Source of the DNA: Lamellibrachia satsuma
Lineage: Eukaryota; Annelida; Polychaeta; Sabellida; Siboglinidae
DNA length: 64,000 bases
Direction of reading: 5' to 3'
NCBI GenBank assembly: GCA_033239005.1
Contig: BSQZ01000011.1
Location: 6,574,501-6,638,500, forward strand
This document shows, piece after piece, positions 20,376 through 32,713 of this stretch. The position numbers and the translations under genes were made by a program. A model generated the notes under the pieces. That model was not told the origin of the DNA. It ran no database searches and saw only the letters and a program-made list of their open reading frames with translations. Each line of letters begins with the position of its first letter. The stretch's first letter is position 1.

Positions 20376-21242
20376 GTAATAGATGCCTTTTCCAGCCAGC
20401 AAGAACCACTGTAGCAGGAAAGACACAGTGGAAGCCTGTGGGGGGGCTTTCCCAGGGGCTAACTGGCCATTACACCCATGGGTATCACTACAATACACTG
20501 CCATGAAGACCCTGTCATTACCCCATCTTCATAGATCACACTTCATTATGGCAGGTACATACATCAAGGAGTAGGGTCAGAAATATCTGTTGATCAGCAG
20601 ACATATCAATCACCCCATTATGCCTATAGCCACCCCACCAGGGTGTTGGTACCAGTCGCTACTGCTGTAAGACTGGGTGGACAAGTGGTCAATATGACAT
20701 AAAACCATTGCCACAATGGCCACTGCAGCAAACAGCCTTGGAACCATGCATCTACCAGCATGACTCCAACTGGTCCACAGGGTTCCAGGCAGTTCCATCA
20801 GGAGGCTAACGCAATACAATCACCACACCCAGTAACATTTGACCAATTAATTAAATAGGAGACTGGAACTGTCAGACAAACGTACATTTGTCATTCTTGT
20901 TTTTAAGGATAACTTTGCACCCCCCCCACCATATATAATACATGAAGACCCCAAAGGCAAACCAATCAGAGCCACACCACCTGTTGGCACCACTAATTTT
21001 TTAACTGTTATCGTTTTACCTTTGTGGTTTTCATTTTTATATTAACACACTTTTAGATATTCTGATTTAATATTGCATAAAAGTACAAAACAATTTGTCT
21101 TTGCCAAGTCACTGCCAACATCACTGACATATTTGCATTAGTGTAGATATAAAATACTGAACATTTTATACATATTATTAATTTACATAAACGCACCTTT
21201 TGATATTTGGCATTGCACATTTTTGCAGAATCTATCAATTTA
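20376..21242. other. No gene seen
   Basis: Unique sequence with no recognised coding similarity. Confidence 0.45.
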
Positions 21243-21246
21243 TGAA

Positions 21247-22021
21247 CAGCATATGCCCTTAGCCCTTTACTGTTTATCATGGTGATGGAACTAATCAGCA
21301 GGAAGATCATCACAAAGGATGTTCTCAGGAAGATGATGCACGCAGACGATCTGGCCATAATAGCACAGAGCAAACAAGACCTACAGGAAGTGTTGGAGGA
21401 ACAGAAGGGGGTGTTCGAGAAGCACGGACTGAGAATGAGCCTGGAGAAGACAGAAGTGAAGTGGGTTGGACACCAGAGAGAGGAGTTGAACATCAGGTTT
21501 GGCAGTAAGGAGATGACTTTGTGTACCTTGGAGGAATGGTTATGGAGGATGGGCATTCAGAGGTAGAGGTGCGATGTTGGATACAAGCGGGATCGAATGC
21601 CTGGAGTAAGGTAGAGGGAGTCATGTTGGACAGAAAAATTTCAAAAAAGCTGAAAGGGTACTGAACTGAACCAGCATGCCTGCACGGTCTGGAGACAGTG
21701 GCGTTGACAGAACAACAACAACAACAACAATGGAAACTGCAAGTTTGTGAGAACAACTGGGTTCAATGAATAATAAGAACAAAGAGGGTGGACGGAAGAA
21801 GGATGAACAACCTCAGGAAGGAAGTTGAGAAGCAATGCAATCTAACAGGAAGACTGATGAGAAGAAGGATGAGATGGGCAGACCACCTGGTAAGAGATGG
21901 GAGGACTGTATGAGGAGGGATATGAGAAGATTGGCGGAGGATGCAAGATGGAGAGAGGGGGCGGCCGATAGAAAACTATGGAAAGAAAGAACAGAAAGAG
22001 TGGCTCAACAATATTTTACCT
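21247..22021 (+). pseudogene. Third type of non-LTR RT, C-terminal half, frameshifted
   Basis: Starts inside the RT at AYALSPLLFIMVMELI (the usual GxxLSPLLF block), then MHADDLAII (DD catalytic box), QEVLEEQKGVFEKHGLRMSL, EKTEVKWVGH, then in other frames DFVYLGGMV, IQAGSNAWSKVEGVML, LQVCENNWV, KRVDGRRMNNLRKE and PPGKRWEDCMRRDMRRL ... WKERTERVAQQYFT. At least four frameshifts or stops. A CAA run near 21713 gives extra Gln codons. The family differs from the CR1-like copies and from the RT tail at 16.1 kb. A 48-bp array begins exactly at its C-terminus. Confidence 0.8.
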
Positions 22022-22320
22022 GACCCTCACCCCTGACCCTCACCCCTGTACAGCACGGAACAAGGAGGAAGAGCATGTACCTGACCCTCACCCCTGTACA
22101 GCACGGAACAAGGAGGAAGAGACTGTACCTGACCCTCACCCCTGTACAGCACGGAACAAGGAGGAAGAGACTGTACCTGACCCTCACCCCTGTACAGCAG
22201 GGAACAAGGAGGAAGAGACTGTACCTGACCCTCACCCCTGTACAGCAGGGAACAAGGAGGAAGAGACTGTACCTGACCCTCACCCCTGTACAGCAGGGAA
22301 CAAGGAGGAAGAGCACCATA
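22021..22320. repeat. 48-bp minisatellite at the 3' end of an RT
   Basis: About six units of TGACCCTCACCCCTGTACAG + CACGGAACAAGGAGGAAGAG + CATGTACC, very little diverged. Period 48 keeps frames open on both strands (PDPHPCTARNKEEE and others). The unit begins immediately after the VAQQYFT end of the RT. Confidence 0.9.
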
Positions 22321-23551
22321 TGTAATAAGCAACATTGAAAATCATGAACATTTCTCTGACCTAAACCAAGAAAACAGCCACCTTTTCGCTGCCCAAATGT
22401 TTTCTGTAATATCCCTATATCAGCATCTTTGTCTGTTGTGAATTAACAAAAATTATTATTAAACACGCTAAATTTATTAAATATTTGTGCTGAATCAAGT
22501 TGTCATGCGAGAACTGCTTCAAAGTACAGTGCAGTATTCACATGACAACTCCGATAATTTTGCATTAAAGTTTTGTAACTTACGCATGTTTTATTAAAGT
22601 TAATGTTGATTTCTCACTAAACATAAGGTGTATGTGCATTACAGATGTGTGCTAAGAGAAGTTTAGAGATTGATGGTTTAATAAGAAATTTATTACACTG
22701 CATTCTAACCCTGTGACAACAACCAACGTTTGTGCCCTGGACGAAAGTGGTTTTGCCCCTTGCACTGCACAGTGTACATGGTTGTCTAAGTTGAAACCTT
22801 ACAAAGCCAGTGCTTTATTCTCGCTGCATTATTGAGTATTTAAAAAATATCAAAGCTGCCTAAGCAACAAAGTGGCGACAACAATGACGACCAATGTTCT
22901 GTCAACTAAGTTGTACAATGTCTGATGACAGTGTTGTCACTGTGGAGCAGTCTGATTATAAGTGCCAACATCCGATGCACGACAGACAACAATTCAGTGG
23001 AATGCAATTTCAACAAGAGATGGAATGCGCCGCAGACTAGACCTGACAGCTCGCCCCATGTACCAGAAACACCCCAAATTACTAGCTACTCCCCAAGCAA
23101 TTAGCGCAGCAGAGAATGCGCTGTGAAGAGGAGACAACATCAGCGGCGCTAAAGTTTCTAATATGACAGGGTACTTCGGCGCGGCGGCAAATCCACAAAC
23201 ACCGCACCAATCTCTGCTTACATGCTGTATGTCAGCACAATGCTATCGCATGGGTCCGCATCACAAATATTTTAATTTGACCCCGCCCACAAATAGAGAC
23301 GTTCCTGCAGGTAAACCGACTGTTTGAGGCAGGTGAGAAGACATCAAAGAGTGAAGATCATCAGGTATCTCTCACGCCCCATTAAACACACTCAGGCCAG
23401 CATTCTTGTTGCGATTGCTATCAGGACGCCAGCAGACTCTGCAAGCATTCAACACTGATGCTGCTAGCAACGAATACCACACATGGAGATTCTGTGTGGA
23501 ACAAAACACACAAATACACCATTTATCTGTGCATAATGTATGTGTAGACAC
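22321..23551. other. No gene seen; GC-richer pocket at 22990-23220
   Basis: Unique sequence. The pocket at 22990-23220 has several CGs (GGCGCGGCGGC) but no convincing frame. Confidence 0.45.
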
Positions 23552-23612
23552 ATGTGTGCGTGTGTGCGTGCGTGCGTGCGTGCGTGCGTGTGTGCATGCA
23601 CTGCATGCGTGC
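23552..23612. repeat. GTGC/GTGT microsatellite
   Basis: GTGTGCGTGCGTGCGTGCGT-type run, partly diverged. Confidence 0.9.
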
Positions 23613-24982
23613 GTGCACACATGCACGAACACAAAATAATTTTGCAATAATCTATAGTCTTTTTTTATCCTGTTTAATCTCATCTCCCAAATCTGTCAGT
23701 GTTTTATGGAAAATATGTGCAGAGGTAACAGATAATTGGAATTATTTGAAATTAGAATGGCAAAAATCAGGGGAACGGCAAGAAACACGAGGCACAGAGA
23801 AGTAGCAGTACAGATGACAAAAGTGGGATCTAAATGGAAAGAACTGAAAACGCAAGCCTAAAATCATGTCTAAAGAGTCGTTAATAGCCTTCAGGGAGAG
23901 AAAAGGTTTAAGCCAATTACGTTAGATAAAAATAAATGTTGCCACTTAAGCCCACTTTTGGGGTACACCCCTGTAAACAATTAGGAAAGCACACTCCTTT
24001 GGATTTCAGACTTTCAATATCATCTCCAAGCTACACATTTATTTGGCTAACAAAGCCTGATTCTCTGTCTGTCTGGGGCTTGGGTTTCTTACCAGCAACT
24101 AAGGCTAACTACCTACTAACAATGTCACTACACTGCAATGTCACACCAGGGACAAAATAATAACAGTGCACAATTGAAAGTCACCAGAACATATCTCTAT
24201 CAGCCATCATCTACAAGGACAACATAACAACCCTATCCGTCTGAAGACTGCTTAGTATTACTGCTTGATGCAGGGGCCCATTATCTGTCATCAGTCCTTG
24301 TTGGCTTTACCACAGTAGTATTTAAGTTGACCGGAGAGAGACAGGCAGGCAGGGCCTGGAAGGCATTCCCACCAACATGATTGGCACAGGTAAATGTCAA
24401 AAAGGCTGCCTTAAAATCACATGGATCATGTTACCGTAAATATAAGCGACATTGTTATCTAACATCCCTGGACACGCTGTACAAATTTCAAGGTTTAAAA
24501 AAAAAATTTTTTTTGGCCGGTTTAAGCAGTCCACATTTTACCGCAAGTCTCATTAAATATCCATTGTTCATTGTAGCTTAATTCAGGCAAGGTGGAATCT
24601 ACAGTGGAGGCCTAACAAGGGCAGTTGTTCAAAAGTGGCTAAAGGAAGATTTTTTTCTAAGTAAGATCAGTGAAATTGGTATGGAGTTTCACCAGGTGTG
24701 TCAAGCAACAGTATTATGCACACTTATGACAAAACAGTTCTTCAAAGATACTGCTATTGCGTAACAGCATTATTTTGAATGTTTACCACAAAATGTCCAG
24801 CCTACGTGCAGTCTCTGTGCAACTGTGGCATGAGATGTATTGCCTATACCAATTTAATGCTATTTATTCCCATTAATATTAGTAAGATGTGGTTTCAGAA
24901 TGTTAAATATCACATTAGATAGCATTTCTGTATCAGCAAAGTGAGCAGATTTAAACTTAAAGTGAGCTTTCAACTGTACTAA
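23613..24982. other. No gene seen
   Basis: Unique AT-rich sequence. Confidence 0.45.
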
Positions 24983-25126
24983 AAGATTTAACAAGATTTA
25001 ACAAGATTTGCCATCCAAACCAAAGGCCCAGATGGCAATTGGACAAGGAAGTCATTGGCTTATTGAGAGTCCAACAATGTTCATCTACTTATAACCCGCC
25101 CTCCTGAGATATGTGTCAACCTTGTT

Positions 25127-25471
25127 TTAAAAAATATTCACGCTGCTAGCAGTTACACAATCTGTACACAATTTGTTCCATTCATTTATTGTCCTCTGTG
25201 AGAATGAGTGCTTCCTGATTTCCAATCTACATTGATCCTTTAATAATTTTACCTCATGTCCTCTAGTTCTGCTATCTTTCTTGAGTGAGAAAAACACATT
25301 TCTATCAATATTTTCATACCCATTCAATATCTTAAAAACTTCAATCTGATCTCCTCTTAACCTCCTTGTCTCTAGAGATGTTAAACCACATTCTTTCAGG
25401 CGTTCTTCATAACTAAGGTCTCTCAGTTCTGGAATCATTTTAGTTGCTCTCCTTTGTATGCATTCAAGCAT
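25127..25471 (-). pseudogene. C-terminal domain of LINE copy C
   Basis: Reads ATKMIPELRDLSYEERLKEC, TSLETRRLRGDQIEVFKILN, SFSQRTINEWNKL and ASSVNIF, then ends early where copies A and B have NMFKNK: ATG AAT is altered and a frame change follows. Confidence 0.85.
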
Positions 25472-25557
25472 ATCTATATCATTCTTACGATATGGTCTCC
25501 ATGCTTGTATACAGTATTCTAAATGAGGTCTAACTATTGCTTTATAAAGAGGTATAA

Positions 25558-25989
25558 TTAACTTTTTTCCTTGTATGTTATGTTTCTTCTAATCAATCCA
25601 AGAATTTGATTACCCTTTGAAGCTACAATACCATACTGCTCTGAAACTTTCATATCAGCACTTATTGTAACTCCTAAGTCCTTTTCTTTTACAGTAGTAC
25701 CCAGAACAGTATCTCCCATTTTATAGTTTACATCCAAGTTCTCATGTCCTGTATGTAGGCATTTACATTTCCCAAAATTGAACAACATTTGCCATTTCTC
25801 AGACCATTTCACTAATCTGTCTAGATCGTTTTGTAAATGTTGTTTATCACCATCGGTATTAACCTTTCTAAACAGTTTTGTGTCATTCGCAAATTTCAGT
25901 ATGTTACTTGTTATACTGTCGTCCAAGTCATTGATATATATTAAGAATAATATAGGTCCTAATACTGATCCTTGAGGTACCCCACTCAA
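25558..25989 (-). pseudogene. RT palm and thumb fragment of LINE copy C
   Basis: A 143-residue frame: [20 protein letters not shown], then KFANDTKLF, WSEKWQMLFNFGKCKCLH, KEKDLGVTISADMKVSEQ and GNQILGLIRRN. The second Asp of the catalytic pair is shifted by an Asp-to-Asn change (FAND), so catalysis would be lost even if the frame were intact. Confidence 0.88.
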
Positions 25990-26289
25990 AACCGATTTCC
26001 AATTTTAAACTTCTCCATCAACTACAACTCGTTGTCTTCTGTCAGTCAGCCATTGTTCTATCCAGTCAGTTATGCTATCCCCAATACCATGGGCTTTTAA
26101 TTTAAGTAGTAATCTTTGATGTGGCACTTTGTCAAAAGCTTTCTGATAATATCTAATGGCAATCCCACGTCTATCCACTTAGTGATTTCTTCCCAAAAAC
26201 ATAACATTTGTTAAGCATGACTTCGCTTTAAGGAATCCATGTTGAGATGAATTTAATAATTTATGCTTAACGAGGAAAAAAAGGATAGC

Positions 26290-26420
26290 GTAGATTGGTT
26301 ATAAAAAGTTCTCATTCTGCTTTCGGATGATAAATGATTGCAACAAATTACCTTCTAACTGTGTCAATGAGACTGAGTGGATATGTTTAAAAACATAATT
26401 AAATATCTGAGAGGGACATA
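26290..26420 (+). pseudogene. CR1-like C-terminal fragment, opposite orientation
   Basis: The plus strand reads FSFCFRMINDCNKLPSNCVN and then FKT/NI...YLRG with small gaps, matching the SFSQRxINEWNKLPxDCVN box of the family. It abuts the 5' truncation point of copy C head-to-head. Strongly diverged, so older than copy C. Confidence 0.5.
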
Positions 26421-29165
26421 CACAGCCCACGCATGCATGCACGCATGCAAGCATGCATAGGCAGGATGAAACATTTTTAGATTTGATATACCAATTATTT
26501 TTTCCATACAAAATCTAATTCGTAATGGTAATTAAGCAACACTGACCACATGCAGTGGTTATTAGGCCTAGCATACCAATATTTGTAATCCGTGTCCATC
26601 CTTGGCAATGACTGAGGGGAAATAAGTTTAGTAGTTTTTTAATTAAATAAATCAATTTAACAAACTTCACACAGTATGTAACTTAGTCGATGGCTGTGAA
26701 AGAAAATTTTTTTAGTACAAATGTTCGAAGAAGCACAAATAATAATGCATTCCAATGAAAAAACTCATTAAAGGGAAAGAACAAACATTTTCGTTGGTTG
26801 ACTGATACTAAGTTAGTTGGGGTATTTCATATAATTAAAATACCCCAATTCTCTAAACTTTTTATCTCAATGTTTATATCTAAATTAACAATGTCATATA
26901 CTATCATGTTTTAATCTTTGTTGCTGTACTATATTTACCATGAGAAACTATATAAAATTTGACAGATATCTATTTATAGGTGTATGCTGTAAAATCTGCG
27001 TATTTCATTTCTTAACCAAGTCATGTATTTTCTAATATATTAAGACGTATTAAACATCGCGATAACAGCATATTTTGAATGGAATGGATTATTCTTTTTA
27101 AACAACTGAGATGTTACAAATCCAGTGTTGCAAGGTCAATAAAACAAAGGTTTAGTTAATCAATGGAGATCTTGGAGACTGGTTGGGTAAATACAACACT
27201 TACAACATCAAACAACAACAATATATGAACAATATAGTAGCCAACTAACATTCTGTGTATCATCCATGGTTTGAATGTGAAAAATGTTACAACAGCTAAT
27301 ATTAGTGTAATGCAAGGCGTAACAAATATGTGTAACACATGTAACAAGGATCTTTATTTCATCAAAGGCGTTTCTGGGAGTTTTCCGCAACAATGAAATC
27401 GACATGCCCAACAACTAAGACATGTTTATGGAGGCAAATGATGAATGGGGAATGATGATGGACTAGGGGAGAAAGTAGAGTCACAAGAGAAGCCAACACG
27501 CAATCCATATCTTATCATAAACATCATCACTAACCACATAAAAGCAACAATTTATTCATCTTCACAAATACTTTTCTCAGTAATGGAATGTTGGAATTTA
27601 TCCAAAGTTGGCTGGTGTGAAAACTAGCCATAAATATGTGTAAAAATTATTTTTATCAGACCCAGACATGCAAATTTATATGGTTTTGATTAGGTTCGAT
27701 ATGTATTTTATCAGCAGCAATTAAACAGGTGTTACCTAAGTGAGACGCAAGTGTGAGTGATGAGGCTATCAAAATACCAATCTAAATAAATAAACAATAG
27801 CATTAAATAATATCTGATCATATCATATGCAAATCACTCTATGAATCTAAAAATCAATAAAACTTATGTATACAAATAAACAAGTTGCCTATGAACTGTA
27901 TGAACCAAAACAGTTCATCAACAAAACTGACCTGGACAAATAAACGAGTTGGAAATGATTACAAATCAATTTTTTTATCTAAAGGCCATCAATGAAAGTG
28001 ACCCAGACAAAACAACGGGAAAATTAAATATGAACTGAACTTTTCATTACAAATCAGATGAGATTTAAATGGTGTTTTAATAGAAGCCAAAGCACAGGGT
28101 TAAGCGCTGTGGCACTACACAGTGGTGCACAGATGCAGGCCTGGACCTGGGCGACACATCTGATAACTCCACTAACTACGTCTGGTATTCTGGGGCTCGC
28201 GCATGAATAATATAAATCGCACAAGATTGTGTGATCAGAATCTTTTAAATGAAAAATTTATTCCAACAAAAACATCATTGATTCCATGTGCGCGGCTCCA
28301 TGGTAATTATGAATGATACAATCAACGCATCCCAAGTGCCTCACAAATTGCCACTCTCTCAATCATATCAGGAGATCATATCAGTCAATCAAGTATGGAA
28401 TATCCTCAGCTAGTGCAATTCAGTGCTAGATTCAGTGCAAGTCAACACCAGTAGCAGTCACAACAAGGCACCTGACAAGAAAGACTATCAGTTATCAAAA
28501 CAAAAGATTCACAGGGATTCTGTGTGATATATCACCCTGCCCTATCCATCTGCATATCAAATCAATTGCCATGCCATCCAATCAGTAACTGAGAAAACAT
28601 GATAAGTTCTCAAGATCACTGTTGAGGTTGAGTTTATGAAGGACAATAAAGCTCACTGAGTGTGTAGTGTAGTGTGTAGTCTAGTGTGTAGTTTAGTGAC
28701 TGATCTACTTGTACCACTTTCAGCAACTTACAGTCAATTTAAACCACTAACTAATGGTTATTTTATAATGCATGTAATTAATTAGAAAGAAATAACACCA
28801 TCACGGCACTATGTGTCATCATTAGATGAACCAGATCAGCTGTCACATAGCATAAAAATACATGTGAGACTGTACATTAATAATCTAAAAATGTTTAACA
28901 TGTTTAAATAACACAACTGCATTCACCAATAATATCGTAATATTTATTTAAATTGGTTAAAAGAAAATGATACAGATTCATTTTGCATTTTCTTTTTCAT
29001 GGTGCATCACATGACACGTATAATTATATAAAGCTGCAGTTTTTTCCCCTGACAAACTTCCATTGGCCACAGCATCAAACTGATGCATTGGCAGACAGCA
29101 GGGAAAAGTGGTTCCAGTTCATACATGACCACCCTCCACAGATACTGTCATTGGGGGGGGGGGAT
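26421..29165. other. No gene seen over 2.7 kb
   Basis: AT-rich unique sequence. A GTGTAGT-rich patch lies at 28655-28700 and a run of G at 29153-29163 marks the start of the next LINE. No exon-like segment with both splice sites was found. Confidence 0.45.
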
Positions 29166-30325
29166 CACCAGTAGATATGATATATTTAGATTTTCAGAAA
29201 GCTTTTGACAAAGTGCCACGTCAAAGATTTCTATTTAAATTAAAAGTCCATGGTATCGGGGATGGCATAATCAACTGGATAGAACAGTGGCTGACAGCGT
29301 GTTGTTGTAGATGGGGAGGTGTCAAAATGGCAAATCAGTTTCGAGTGGGATACCACAAGGATCAGTATTAAGACCTTTATTATTCTTAATATATATCAGT
29401 GACTCGGATGATAATATAAAAAGCGACGTAGTGAAATTTGCTGATGACACAAAACTGTTTAGAAAGTTTAATACCGATGGTGATAAACAACATTTACAAA
29501 ACGATCTAGATAAATTAGTTAAATGGTCTGAGAAATGGCAATGTTATTCAATTTTGGCAAATGTAAATGCCTATATACAGGACACAGGAACTTGGATGTA
29601 AACTATAATATGGGAGATACCGTTCTAGGTACTACTGTAAAAGAAAAGAACTTATGAGTTACAATAAGTTCTGATATGAAAGTTTCAGAGCAATGTGGTA
29701 TTGCAGCTTCAAAGGGTAATCAAATCCTTGGGTTGATTAGAACTATACCATACAAGGAAAAAAAGCTAATTATACCTGTGCATAAAACAATGGTTAGGCC
29801 TCATTTAGAGTGCTGTATACAAGCTTGGAGACCATATCGTAAGAAGGATATAGATACGCTTGAAAGAATACAGAGGAGAACAACTAAAATGATTCCGGAA
29901 CTGAGAGACCTTAGTTATGAAGAATGACTGAAAGAATGTGGTTTAACAACCCTAGAAACAAGGCGGTAAGATGAGATCAAATTGAAGTTTTGAAGATATT
30001 GAATGGGTGCAAAATATTGATAGAAATATTTTTTTCTCACTCAAGAAAGATAATAGAACTAGAGGACATGAGGTAACATTAGTAAAGGATCAGTGTAGAC
30101 TGGATATCAGGAAGTACTCGTTCACACAGAGAACAATCAATGAATTGAACAAATTGTGTAACTGCTAGCGGCATGAATATGTTTAAAAACAAGGTTGACA
30201 CATGTCTCAGGAGAGCGGGTTACATGCAGATTAAAAATGTTGGACTCTCGATAAGCCAATGGCTTCCTTGTCCACTTGCCATCTGGGCCTTTGACTTGGT
30301 TTACATCTTGCAAAATCTTGTTAAC
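29166..30325 (+). mobile_element. CR1-like LINE, 5'-truncated copy D
   Basis: Begins at the RT block [20 protein letters not shown] and runs to the tail. Frames shift near 29310 (VDGE region), 29550 and 29945; stops replace coding residues (EE*LKECG at about 29926). The KFADDTKLF box is intact at about 29440-29460. The C-terminal part has a deletion (NKL.CVTASGMNMFKNKVDTCL) and ends AGYM. The family tail follows at 30240-30325. Confidence 0.88.
29311..29927 (+). pseudogene. RT palm, thumb and linker of LINE copy D
   Basis: In two frames: [40 protein letters not shown], then MKVSEQCGIAASKGNQILGL, RPHLECCIQAWRPYRKKDID and TTKMIPELRDLSYEE. Catalytic Asp residues are kept, but the reading frame is broken at least three times. 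Confidence 0.85.
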
Positions 30326-31634
30326 ATGGCACCTCATTCAGAGGGGGGAGGGGGCGATTACACCACAAATGTAATCAAATATGATTACTATTAAACTATA
30401 TGAGTATGATTACAAGTATGGTTACTTAGAACATTAGTACTTTTGCATGTAATCATAATTGCATTCAAGAATATAATTGACATGAAATAAATAAAAACCC
30501 TCATGTTATTATTGTCAAAATTTTTTTATTCAAGACAAAATCAACAAAAAAATATTAAAACACAGTTACCATACATGCATTAGATACAAAATGAAGAAAA
30601 AAACCTGCTGGATGATTTACTTTGGCAATGTAATCAAGTATGATTACCAATGTAATTGAGTATGAGTAAGATTCCTTAACAATTGTCAACACATGATTAC
30701 TCAGTACGATTACTCCATCTCTGACCTAAGTGTCAGGATGCTACTGACTGACACTTTGCGAGTTAGTATACGCACACATATCGACAAAGCTGTCCTTATG
30801 CCTAGAGAAATGCATTGACAATGCCACAACAATGCTATGAGGGCCTTGGGGCATGGAAGTCTTTCTGACAGTTATATTATACCCTTTATTTCATAAAAAA
30901 AGAAAGAAAACAAAGACACTAACCCAACACCTATTACTTTCTTTTATGAACTTCCACCTGAACAAGAAATATTTCCAGACATCCAATCCAACCTGTCACT
31001 TGTACAGTGGGCAGCCATTACCCCAAATATGTAGGTTTCAAATTATTCATACTAAGTCAATTGCTACCAAATACACAGTATATGAGTGAACTAGTGCCCA
31101 TTGCCAATACAGCTGGCATGTTCTTAGTTTTCTCCACATAGTAATTACACGTATTACACATAAGAGCAAAAAACACATTTCATAGAAGAGACCATTGTCA
31201 TTGAAACAGCATAGATAGTCAAAGATTTCCATTGTTCTTTGCAAAGTTATCATCAAAGCAAGAACTCGACTCCGGGAGTGAAGTTGGTTCAAATTTACAG
31301 CATGACAAGAACAAAGAAGAAAATGAAATTTTTTTTAATTTCCATGTAAAACTGATCATTTGAGCCCAGTAATTATGAGATGGCCACTAGATGGCATCAC
31401 TTGTTGCTACACCTGCTTTTGACTCTTGACTTTGACTGAGCACATATAGTTTGTTCAAGTATGGGCCTAACTCCTGCATGGGGGATTGGACAATGTATTC
31501 TCTGCCATTTTAGGTACATCCTTTAAAACCATTGAAACATTTTAGAAATCCACTATAAATTGTGATGGGAAGGTGGGATTGAAAAAAATTAATTACATGG
31601 AGATCATCAAACTCATGTGCAATGTAGTGGGTTT
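30326..31634. other. No gene seen
   Basis: AT-rich unique sequence with several ATGATTACT-type words at 30360-30710. A minus-strand 81-residue frame at 31047-31292 has no splice or family support. Confidence 0.45.
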
Positions 31635-31671
31635 ACTGATTGGATGTGGATGGATTAATGGATTCTCACTA
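31635..31671. repeat. Left fragment of the 68-bp satellite, split by a MITE
   Basis: GTGGATGGATTAATGGATTC + TCACTA corresponds to the unit part GGATGGATCAGTAGATTCCC + ACTA that recurs after 32714. The array was therefore interrupted by the element at 31672-32711. Confidence 0.6.
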
Positions 31672-32711
31672 CAGTCGCGCCTCGTTATAACGCGCCTCAT
31701 TATAACGCGCCCCGTTATTACGCGGATTCGGATATAACGGTCGGTCGGTCGTGGACCCTGATTTTCTGCCGCCAGGGGAAAATGCCAAATGGGCCTGCTT
31801 AAACCTACTTAGAATTGCTTTGACAATTCTCAAGAAACATTAGGCGAACAATGTCAATGAACGAGTATCAATGCGTTGTTTGTCTTGCGCTGTTGCCGAC
31901 ATCAATCGCTGTCGCTGGCTTCGCCCTTCGCTTCAACGGTTTGTAAATTGCAATTGAGATTCACAAATACGCCTCGCGTACAAATCAGATTAACAGTTTT
32001 AAATGCATTTAGTATGCAATACCAACATAACACTTAGATGAAATGACATGCTTCCATTACATCCTAAATTTAATCGTTTTCGCGATGCGAAACCAACATG
32101 CCAAATTCCTAACCCAAGGCTCTACTGGTGCGCACAAAATACGAATTCGTCATCCGCATGTGAAACGATGAATCGATGAATTTGCGCTTTGGTCGAGATC
32201 GGTTTAAAGACGAAGTGAAACAATTATTAATTCTACCTATTGTCGTTTTCTGTGTTTTATCAGCTTACATACTACGTTTGTCAAATCATATATGTTTTCG
32301 GCTGCTCAGATCCAGGTTATTATTTTCAATTCGTAGGCCTATTGCCTTGGCCAGTACATCATCATCGTAGTAGATCTATTCCATAAGGCATAACTATATA
32401 CGTACATGTGTTTTATTCAGTTCAAGAATCATCAGGGTGTGACATTTAAAAATAATACACGTTGATGCTAGCATAGAAAGGTTAATAAGTTCCATAAACT
32501 GCATGTTGGTGTATAGGACAGTGCTGCAAGCACATAGCCATAGGCATAGTCATAGGGCTTTGACAGCGTTCATGGACTTGGTGCAGCGGGCGGCGATCGC
32601 TGTTGTTTAGTAGCTCCCTGGTGGCAGATATGGGAACACCTAACGTGCCTCGCTTACAGCGCGGTCCGATATCGTGGACCCCGACCACCGCGTTATAACG
32701 AGGCGCGACTG
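31672..32711. mobile_element. pogo/Tigger-type non-autonomous element
   Basis: The 1040-bp element has a TA at each flank (31670-31671, 32712-32713) and 23-bp perfect terminal inverted repeats starting CAGTCGCGCCTCGTTATAAC. The left end repeats the CCTCGTTATAACGCG word two more times with changes. CAGT...CCTCGTTATAAC ends with TA duplication are typical of the pogo branch of Tc1/mariner. No transposase motif is visible inside; the 64-residue frame at 32176-32370 has no similarity I know. Confidence 0.8.
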
Positions 32712-32713
32712 TA

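Larger units (their letters stand above)
24983..26278 (-). mobile_element. CR1-like LINE, 5'-truncated copy C
   Basis: On the minus strand it begins within the RT ([18 protein letters not shown]), runs through FANDTKLF at the catalytic box (FADD changed to FAND), the C-terminal domain, and the family tail with three GATTTAACAA words at 24983-25010. Small deletions near 26140-26160 and 26010 break the frame. Closest to copies B and D. Confidence 0.9.

Noticed and set aside
23372..23805. Frames rich in His/Thr or Cys/Val repeats
   Set aside because: They run through the GTGC/GTGT microsatellite and have no other support.
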